From: JARRKC01 sp963723965
Lineage (GTDB): Bacteria > Acidobacteriota > UBA6911 > RPQK01 > JAPXNP01
NCBI GenBank assembly: GCA_963723965.1
Contig: CAVRSV010000006.1
Span: 248,001-312,000, forward strand
DNA: 64,000 nucleotides
Reading direction: 5' to 3'
This document shows positions 25,949 through 33,000 of the stretch, in pieces. Position 1 is the stretch's first letter; every line of letters starts with the position of its first letter. Under the pieces are notes generated by a model. That model ran no database searches, was not told the DNA's origin, and worked only from the letters and a program-made list of their open reading frames with translations. Made by a program: the position numbers and the translations under genes.

Positions 25949-27073
25949 ATGTTGCGTTCACTGTATAATTTCACGCGCATTCCACCTTTCGTCCTGAGGA
26001 CACTCCGGGAAGTTCACTCAGGACGTGTTTCCGGTTGTCATCAAAGAGAAAGGCGTCCAAGAAGGTCCTCATGGCGGTCCGGAAGTTGGGGTTACGCGGT
26101 GGAGCGTTGGTGCCTTTCCTCCTCTGCGGGTTTCGACAACTCAGCGCATATCATGCTGGGAAGACAGGAGCTGCAGTACGGCAGGCAGCGTTTGGTCAGC
26201 CCTCTGGACTGGGCCAACTCCCGGCGCACTTTCGACGTGGCCCGCGCCTCGGTTCGGCACGGCAGCTGGAACATTGACGGATTCTGGGGAATGCTGGTGC
26301 CCGTTCGGAAATACGAATTCAACACTTCGAGGCGGGGCGACACGGACTTCTATGGGGTCTACGGCACGAGAGTCATTGCCTCCCGACACCTCGTCTACGA
26401 TCTCTACTGGCTCGGCTTGAACCGGCGATCCGCGGCCTTCGGCAACCTGACGGCGAGGGAGAATCGGCAGACCTTCGGCTCGCGCCTTGGCGGGCGGCTG
26501 CTTGGTTCGTCGGACTTCGATCTCGAGGGCGCCGTGCAGGCGGGTCGCCACGGCGACCGTCACATTCTCGCGGCGATGTTCACCACACAACTCGGCTACA
26601 TCTGGGCGGAGCGAGCCTGGACGCCCCGGGCCTATGCCAACTTCGACTTTGCCTCCGGAGACGGCAACCCCGATGACGGCCGTTTGGGAACGTTCAACCA
26701 GCTGTTTCCGCTGGGGCACGCCTACCTGGGTTTCGCCGATTTCGTGGGGCGTCAGAACATCGAGGATCTGAGTCTGGGACTGTCAGCGGCTCCCATCCGG
26801 GAGGTGCTGCTCACCGCCGGCTGGCACAACTTCTGGAGAGCCGATTCTCACGATGCTCTCTACAACCCGGCAGGAATGGTCGTTCGTCCCGGGGGCGGAG
26901 GCGAGTCCGCAAGGGTCGGTCGTGAAATGGACGTGGTCGGCCATTATCTGTTCAATCGGTATGTGGCGGTGGAGCTGGGTTACTGCCACTTCTTCACGGG
27001 CTCTTTCCTGAGAGAGTCGGGAGGCGACGCACCCGTGGACTTCCTGTACGGCCAGATCATCACCACATTCTGA
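25949..27073 (+). CDS. Alginate-export-type outer-membrane porin, 5' end disrupted
   Basis: From residue ~68 the protein fits the alginate-export (AlgE-like) beta-barrel family: IMLGRQELQYGRQRLVSPLD, then WANSRRTFDVARASVR, LFPLGHAYLGFADFVGRQNI and a last strand VDFLYGQIITTF ending in Phe, usual for outer-membrane barrels. The normal N-terminus (signal peptide plus ~80-100 residues) is missing. The first ~60 residues in this frame are Arg/Ser-rich and unlike the family. In another frame at 26071-26145 lies MAVRKLGLRGGALVPFLLCG, a plausible signal peptide, which would join the barrel only after a shift. A deletion plus a shift has probably damaged the 5' end, so the gene may be non-functional. 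Confidence 0.62.
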   Translation: MLRSLYNFTRIPPFVLRTLREVHSGRVSGCHQRERRPRRSSWRSGSWGYAVERWCLSSSAGFDNSAHIMLGRQELQYGRQRLVSPLDWANSRRTFDVARASVRHGSWNIDGFWGMLVPVRKYEFNTSRRGDTDFYGVYGTRVIASRHLVYDLYWLGLNRRSAAFGNLTARENRQTFGSRLGGRLLGSSDFDLEGAVQAGRHGDRHILAAMFTTQLGYIWAERAWTPRAYANFDFASGDGNPDDGRLGTFNQLFPLGHAYLGFADFVGRQNIEDLSLGLSAAPIREVLLTAGWHNFWRADSHDALYNPAGMVVRPGGGGESARVGREMDVVGHYLFNRYVAVELGYCHFFTGSFLRESGGDAPVDFLYGQIITTF

Positions 27074-27094
27074 GAGGCGCCCCCAGGCCGCCCT

Positions 27095-28846
27095 CTATTG
27101 AAACTGGAAGACGATCGGGAAGAGGGCCACCACGACCCAGGCCCAGACTGCATACACGGGCAGATAGGCCGTCTGCCAATGCTCCAGGCGAGCGAAGGGA
27201 GAGCGCCCTGCCAGGAACCGGGCGTACAGCACAACCGACCAGCCGAGATTCAGCAGCAGGATCAGGTTCTCACCCAGCGCCGCGACCCGGTTCGGGGTGA
27301 AACCGAACTCGGAGATGCGGGCCGCGATCGCCCAGAGAGCGAAGGCATCGACCAGCAGGGCTGTGGTCACGAGCAGAAACTGCAGCCCGTCGAAGGGCCC
27401 GGCCGGCGCCTGCGGGTCGCGCGCTGAGATGGCGTAGAGAAGCAGTCCCAGGACCAACGCGAGGAGAAGGTCGAAGCTGATCAGCGCTTCCCGATCGATA
27501 TCCACGCCTCCGCCCATCCAGATCATGGTTCCCAGGAAGACGACCAGCATGATCGTGAACAGGGGTGTGAAGAGTCGCGTGAGCACGGGGGCCATGTTTT
27601 CGATGACGCTCTGCTTGGCCTCCACCAGCCAGGCAGCGACGAGCACGGCGCCGACGACACCGCAGGGCAGCACCCAGGTCCCGAGAAACCACTCGACCTG
27701 GAGGCCGATGGCCCGAAACACGTTCTGCGTGGACACCATCAGGACTCCCCCGCCGAACGCGATGAGAGCGTAGTAGATGAACCACTCGCCGGAAAACCTC
27801 ACGAAGTTCATGCGCTGGTCGTGATCGCCCCAGCGTCCGCCGACGTATGCAAAGCCGACGGCCAGCCAGAGGGCGATGGGAAGGTGCAGGGCGGCCAACA
27901 CCTCGGTGTGACCCTGGGGCACGAAGGGAAGGAGATTCACGATCAGTAGGCCGGCGATGAACGGCGCGACCAGGCCGTAAACCCCGGTCCGTTCGAGACC
28001 GCGCTTCCAGGCGAAGTAACCCGCCAGAAACGGCAGCACGAAGAGGCTGAAATTGCGAGTATAGAAGGAGACATCGGCCTCCGGCCCCAGAATTCGATAT
28101 CCCAGCAGTTCGGGGACCCGGATGGCGACGGCCGCGGCGATCGCCAATCCAACCGCGACGAGGGCGTCCCGCCTGGCGGAGAAGAAGGATTCGCGAGCTT
28201 CGGGCTGGATGACGAGCTGCTTCCAGAGCCGCTCCGAGTACTCCCGCGCGAACTCCCGGGAGATCGAGTCCAGATCGCCCAGACGCTTGACTGCGACGAG
28301 GAACGCCTCCTGCTCGTCGAGGCCCGCTTCCCCGAGGGTTCCGGCCTCGCTGCGGAGATGATCTTCGAGTTCGTCGACATCGACGGTATGGACCGCCGGC
28401 CGCCGGCGAAGATACGTGCGCCACTCCCCGATCAGTTCTTCCAGTGCCCGGTTGTTGTCCACTTGGTTCGTCTCCCTCTCTACTGGGACCGCTAGTGAGC
28501 CTCTGCGGCAACATCCGAGCGCAGTTGCCCAGATCCCTCGCAATGTCGAATCCACGACCTTCCACTGGCGCTGTTGAGTGGCGAGCTCTTGCCGTCCCCG
28601 TTGGGTCAGGCGGTAGTACTTGCGTCGCCTTCCCGTCTCCGACTCACCCCAGGCCGCCTCGACGCAGCCATTGCGCTCGAGTCGGTGCAGCAGGGGGTAA
28701 AGCATTCCATCCGTCCATTGGAGTTCGTTTCCCGACAGCTCGCTGACCCGCTTGAGGATGGCATACCCGTAGCTCTCACCCTCACCCAGGATGGCCAGCA
28801 CAAGTGGGGTCGCCGAGGCGGCAACGAGGTCCTTGCTGATGTCCAT
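27095..28846 (-). CDS. PadR regulator fused to a permease-prefix membrane protein
   Basis: A 583-residue chimera. Residues ~1-100 are a PadR winged helix (LVLAILGEGESYGYAILKRV, QWTDGMLYPLLHRLERNGCV, GRRRKYYRLTQRGRQEL). Residues ~125-205 are the HAAS/permease-prefix domain (ALEELIGEWRTYLRRRPAV, DELEDHLRSEAG, EAFLVAVKRLGD). The remainder has about ten hydrophobic segments (YFAWKRGLERTGVYGLVAPF and others). In related bacteria these are usually two neighbouring genes. In the linker a GTG (VDNNRALEE) lies behind GAGAGGGAG, which looks like the old start of the second gene, so the fusion may have arisen by loss of the PadR stop. ATG at 28846 with GGAAGGA six bases ahead. Probably autoregulated through the repeats at 28892-28931. 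Confidence 0.8.
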   Translation of the reverse strand: MDISKDLVAASATPLVLAILGEGESYGYAILKRVSELSGNELQWTDGMLYPLLHRLERNGCVEAAWGESETGRRRKYYRLTQRGRQELATQQRQWKVVDSTLRGIWATALGCCRRGSLAVPVERETNQVDNNRALEELIGEWRTYLRRRPAVHTVDVDELEDHLRSEAGTLGEAGLDEQEAFLVAVKRLGDLDSISREFAREYSERLWKQLVIQPEARESFFSARRDALVAVGLAIAAAVAIRVPELLGYRILGPEADVSFYTRNFSLFVLPFLAGYFAWKRGLERTGVYGLVAPFIAGLLIVNLLPFVPQGHTEVLAALHLPIALWLAVGFAYVGGRWGDHDQRMNFVRFSGEWFIYYALIAFGGGVLMVSTQNVFRAIGLQVEWFLGTWVLPCGVVGAVLVAAWLVEAKQSVIENMAPVLTRLFTPLFTIMLVVFLGTMIWMGGGVDIDREALISFDLLLALVLGLLLYAISARDPQAPAGPFDGLQFLLVTTALLVDAFALWAIAARISEFGFTPNRVAALGENLILLLNLGWSVVLYARFLAGRSPFARLEHWQTAYLPVYAVWAWVVVALFPIVFQFQ

Positions 28847-28891
28847 GGTCAAGTCCTTCCGCTCTGCATGCCCCTCTTTTACCTAAGGCTA

Positions 28892-28931
28892 CTATACATT
28901 GCAGTCTTATACATTGGAGCACTATGTATTG
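28892..28931. promoter_or_regulatory. Three 15-bp-phased YTATACATTG repeats, probable PadR operator
   Basis: CTATACATTG (28892-28901), TTATACATTG (28907-28916) and CTATGTATTG (28922-28931) start exactly 15 bp apart. They lie in an AT-rich patch 46-85 bases before the ATG of the PadR fusion at 28846. PadR proteins usually bind ATAC/GTAT-type inverted elements in their own promoters, and TATACA/TATGTA half-sites are present. The site could also affect the divergent gene at 29078. Confidence 0.6.
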
Positions 28932-29077
28932 TCAAGGTACGGTCAATGACGGAGATGTTCACTTGCGATGCATGGATGACACTGAAGTCCTTGAGTTTTG
29001 GGGATATGATCGACCCAGTGGTCACAACATGACCGGGCATGGCGTCGACCCCGGCGCCCTTTTCGAGGAGGTCTCGA

Positions 29078-29797
29078 ATGATTACCAGCGGAGACTCGGG
29101 TACCAATGTGGTGGAAGTGTCGGAGGGGGTCTACAGGATCAACACTCCCGTAGATGTGGCTGGTGGATTCTCCTTCAACCAGTATCTCATCGCCGATGAG
29201 CAGCCACTCTTGTTCCACACCGGGCCAAGGAGAATGTTCCCTCTGGTGAGGGAGGCAGTGGCCAGCGTGCTTCCGCCAGAGAGCCTGCGCTTTGTCGCCC
29301 TCTCGCATTTCGAGGCGGACGAGTGCGGTTCCCTCAACGAGTGGCTTGCAGTTGCTCCGCAGGCGTCGCCGGTCTGCAGCCAGGTTGCCGCCATGGTCTC
29401 CGTTGACGACGTCGCCGACCGACCCGCCATTCCCATGGCCGAAGGCGGGACGCTCAGCCTCGGCAAACACACCGTGAAATGGCTGGACGCGCCGCATCTG
29501 CCGCATGGCTGGGAGACGGGCTACCTCATGGAAACGACGACAGGGACACTGTTGTGCGGAGACCTGTTTACGCAGGGAGGCAGCGGGCAGCCTCCGATCG
29601 TCGAGACGGACATCCTCGAGCCGAGCGAAGCCTTCCGGAAGATGATGGACTACTTCTCCTACTCACGGAGGGCGGGGGAGTTGCTGGAAAAGCTGGCCGC
29701 GGAGCAACCCTCCACGCTGGCCTGCATGCACGGCAGTGCCTGGAGGGGAGACGGAGCCGCCCTGCTGAGAGAGCTGGGGCGGAGATTCATGGGCTGA
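29078..29797 (+). CDS. Flavodiiron-type metallo-beta-lactamase-fold protein (stand-alone)
   Basis: A 239-residue MBL-fold protein. The iron/metal motif HxExDE is seen as LSHFEADECGSLNEWL, as in the ODP/flavodiiron lineage and not the classic HxHxDH. Further ligands come from LLCGDLFTQGG (Asp) and LACMHGSAWRG (His). The start FNQYLIADEQPLLFHTGPRR is typical. Flavodiiron proteins reduce O2 or NO but need a flavodoxin domain, which is absent, so the partner would be separate or the activity different. The ATG at 29078 is chosen because GAGGAGG lies seven bases upstream; a longer reading from 29039 has no such site. Divergent from the PadR fusion. Confidence 0.82.
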   Translation: MITSGDSGTNVVEVSEGVYRINTPVDVAGGFSFNQYLIADEQPLLFHTGPRRMFPLVREAVASVLPPESLRFVALSHFEADECGSLNEWLAVAPQASPVCSQVAAMVSVDDVADRPAIPMAEGGTLSLGKHTVKWLDAPHLPHGWETGYLMETTTGTLLCGDLFTQGGSGQPPIVETDILEPSEAFRKMMDYFSYSRRAGELLEKLAAEQPSTLACMHGSAWRGDGAALLRELGRRFMG

Positions 29798-30063
29798 AGC
29801 GTCTCGGACGATGGAGCCTCGGAGCGGTCGTGGGCTCCCTCCCGAACGCTACCAGATTCTCATTCGAGCTACGCGGAGGAGTCACGGGTGCCGGCAGCTG
29901 ACACCCCTGTGTCGTGCCCTGTGCCGTCCGCCCTACCCCGGCTTCCACGCGCAGGTATCACCTCAGGACGATATCGCGCCCTCTGGCGGCTGCACGACTC
30001 AAGCTCGTCTCGTCACGACGGCCACCCGATCCGGACGGATCATCTTGCCCGGGTCCCTTTCCC

Positions 30064-33000
30064 TTACTCGACGATCGTCGGGGGAACGGCGGCCAGGAGG
30101 CTCTGGATGAAGTCCCCGAACAGCTGCTGCAGAACCACGGGCTCGGTCGACTCGATCCGGACGTAGCCACGCACCACCCCGGCAGACGCGGGCACGAGTT
30201 CGTCGAGGGTCTTCGAGAGCCGGTGCCCGGGCTCGAGCTGGATCGTCTGCGATCCGGCCGGACTTCCATCGTCGCGGAAGACGTCAATCCGGACTTCCGC
30301 CTTTCGGGCCTGTGGGTTGTACAGCGCCAGGCCGGTGAAAAAGGACCCGGGGATGTTGGCGACCTGGCTGAAGATCGCCTTCGAGGCCAAACTGGTCTGC
30401 AGCGGCATGGCCGCGGCATAGCGGAGATCCGGACTTCCGAAGACGACATCGCCGAGGATCCCTCCTCCGTCGGCTTCGACGCGAAGGGACCCGACCACTG
30501 GATCGGCTCCCTCGAAGTCGAAGCGATCTGCCACGTCGGCCTGCAGGGCTTCGCCCGGTCCCAGTGTCTCTCTGACGGAGGCGGCCAGAGGCGTCCCGTC
30601 TTCGGCCACGGCGATCAGATCGATCTCGCGCGCTTCGTCCGAGAGATTGATGAGCCTGAGATTCGTGTAGAGGCGATTGGGCAGGGAGGCCAGCTGCGCC
30701 GAGAAGGACTGACTGGTTCCGTTCTCCCCGGCCGTACCGGCGAACCCGATCGTCGTCTCTCCGCCGTTGAGCTTGACCAGAGCGAACCCGACCACGCCCT
30801 CTCCCTCCTGGACCTCGAGCACGACATATCCGTTCTCGACGGAGGTGACATCCCCGAACAGTTCCGCCACCGATTCATAGAGGAATCCCCCGGCCGGAAT
30901 CTCCCGCGAAGCCTGGGCGACGGCGGCCGATCCGCCCACAAGCTGATGATGCAGCGTCAGATTCAGAAGGACCTCACTGTCCGTCGGATTGGCGATGCTC
31001 AGGAAGGTTGAGGCGGGGCGCCCCCGAAATGCCGTGCTGCCTTCGAGCACGCGGGTGAAACAGAGCCTGCGGGAGAAGCGGACGGAGTCGAGGGCTCCGT
31101 CGAGTCCTGCCCCATTCCCGAAGAGGAAGAAGCTCCCGACCTCCGGGTTATCGGAGCGGATCTCCACCCAACCTGACTCCGCCGTGCCCGCCGGGAGGCT
31201 GAAGAGCTCCCGGCCCAACTGCGCGAGTTGTGCGCCGGCCGCCACCCTGGTCAGGATCGGTCCCACCACGAGCACTCCGGCGGCGTCGTAGAGGCGCAGC
31301 TCGAGATTCGCTTCGTGCGCGGAAAAGTTGGACACTGCAAATCCGGTAAATGCACGACGATCCGCCTGGTAGAAGGGAAAGAAATGTCGCGCCGGCTGCA
31401 CTGTAATCGTCACATAGGATGTCGATTTGCGTCCCCGGTCGTCGGTGACCGTCAAGCCGACCGGGTACGCGCCCGGCTGGTCGAAGGTGAACGTCGTGGT
31501 GACGCCGGGGATCGGTTCGACGACGTTCGGGATCTTCCACTCGTAGCCCACGACCGACCCGTCCGGATCCACGCTCGTCGAGCCGTCGAAATCGACCGTC
31601 AGCGGAGCCAGGCCCCTCGTCACGCTCGCCACGGGGTCGGCCACCGGAGGCAGACTCGGGAGCGGGATGGAGATCGAGTTGTTGTTCTCCGAGAATTCGG
31701 GTATCTGGTGGGCGTTATCCACGACGAAGGACAGAATGGTTACGATCTCCGGATCGTTCGGATAGGCGAAGGAGAGCGATACCTCCTCGTAGTCTCCCGC
31801 CCGGATGCCGGAAACCGTCGTCGAAGCCAGCGAACTCATGAGCCCGAACCGCGATCCCCTCAGGACGGCCACCTGGAAACTCCCGACGGGGAAGTCCCCG
31901 GAATTGTGCACCTTGACCCGGACTTCCACGGTCTCGCCCGGCTCGGGTTCCGGCGGCAGCAACGAAAGGTCCGCCTGCTCCACCGCCAGATCGACGATCA
32001 GCGAACGTTCGAGCAGTTCCAGATCGGTCCGGCCTTCCTGCGGGATACCGGGAATGTCCCAGTCCTGGCCTTCGATGACGACGGTTTCCGTGGTCCGCTC
32101 CAGATAGTCGTCGAGATAGGCCAGGTGGACCTTCCCGGTGGAGTCGAAATAGCCGCTGAGGTCGTAGGCGCTCGCGGTCGTCTGCTGGGTCAGGCGGCGG
32201 TCGGCGCTCCAGCTGTCGGTGAGCGCATCGTAGACGAGCGCGAAAACATCGCCCGGCCCTTCTTCCGTTTCACGCTGGAAGACCAGCGCCAGATGGCCCT
32301 CGGGAGACGGGAGCAGTCTTGCATCGAAGAAGCCGAGTCCGGCGCTCTGCTCCCGGACCAGAGACGGAACAGGATTCTGTATCGTGGCCTGCACGAGATC
32401 TCCATTGCGCACCCAGACCACATGGGCGATGCCGGAGGCGTCATAAGCGACCGCCGGAAGCCGGTTCGCCGCGCCGTCGCCTCCGGCGAATGTCGTTCCT
32501 GCGCTCCAGTTCGAGCCCTGCCAGGAGTACAGGTCGATCCGCTCGTCCCCGTCCAGATCCGGATCGGGGTCCACCGGGACGAGGATGACGGCCGCCGCTG
32601 CGGATACAGCCAGGGAGTGGGAGCCCACGCCCACGAGGCCATCGGCCACAGTGACAGGATTACTCCACGAGGAGCCGTCCCAGATGCTGTAGCGAAGTCG
32701 CGAAGGTGCTTCGGCGGTCGAGATCAGCTCGCCGGCTCCGTTCTCGAGCCAGGTCAGCCACACCCGGCCGTTTCCGTCGAACGCCAGCTGAAGATCCGAT
32801 TCGAATGCAGTGTTCTGGGTGAGAGGCGCCGGCTGCGTCCAGGACTGGCCGGCGGGGTCGAAGCGCGCCGTCACGATCTCCATTTGCCGGAAGAAGGGAG
32901 CCATCTCCTCGAAGGTCCCCGGGACCTGATCGAAGTTGGGATCGCTGCTTCGAGTCCACGCAGCGACAGCTCCTCCCCGGCCGTCCTGGGCGGCCACCGG

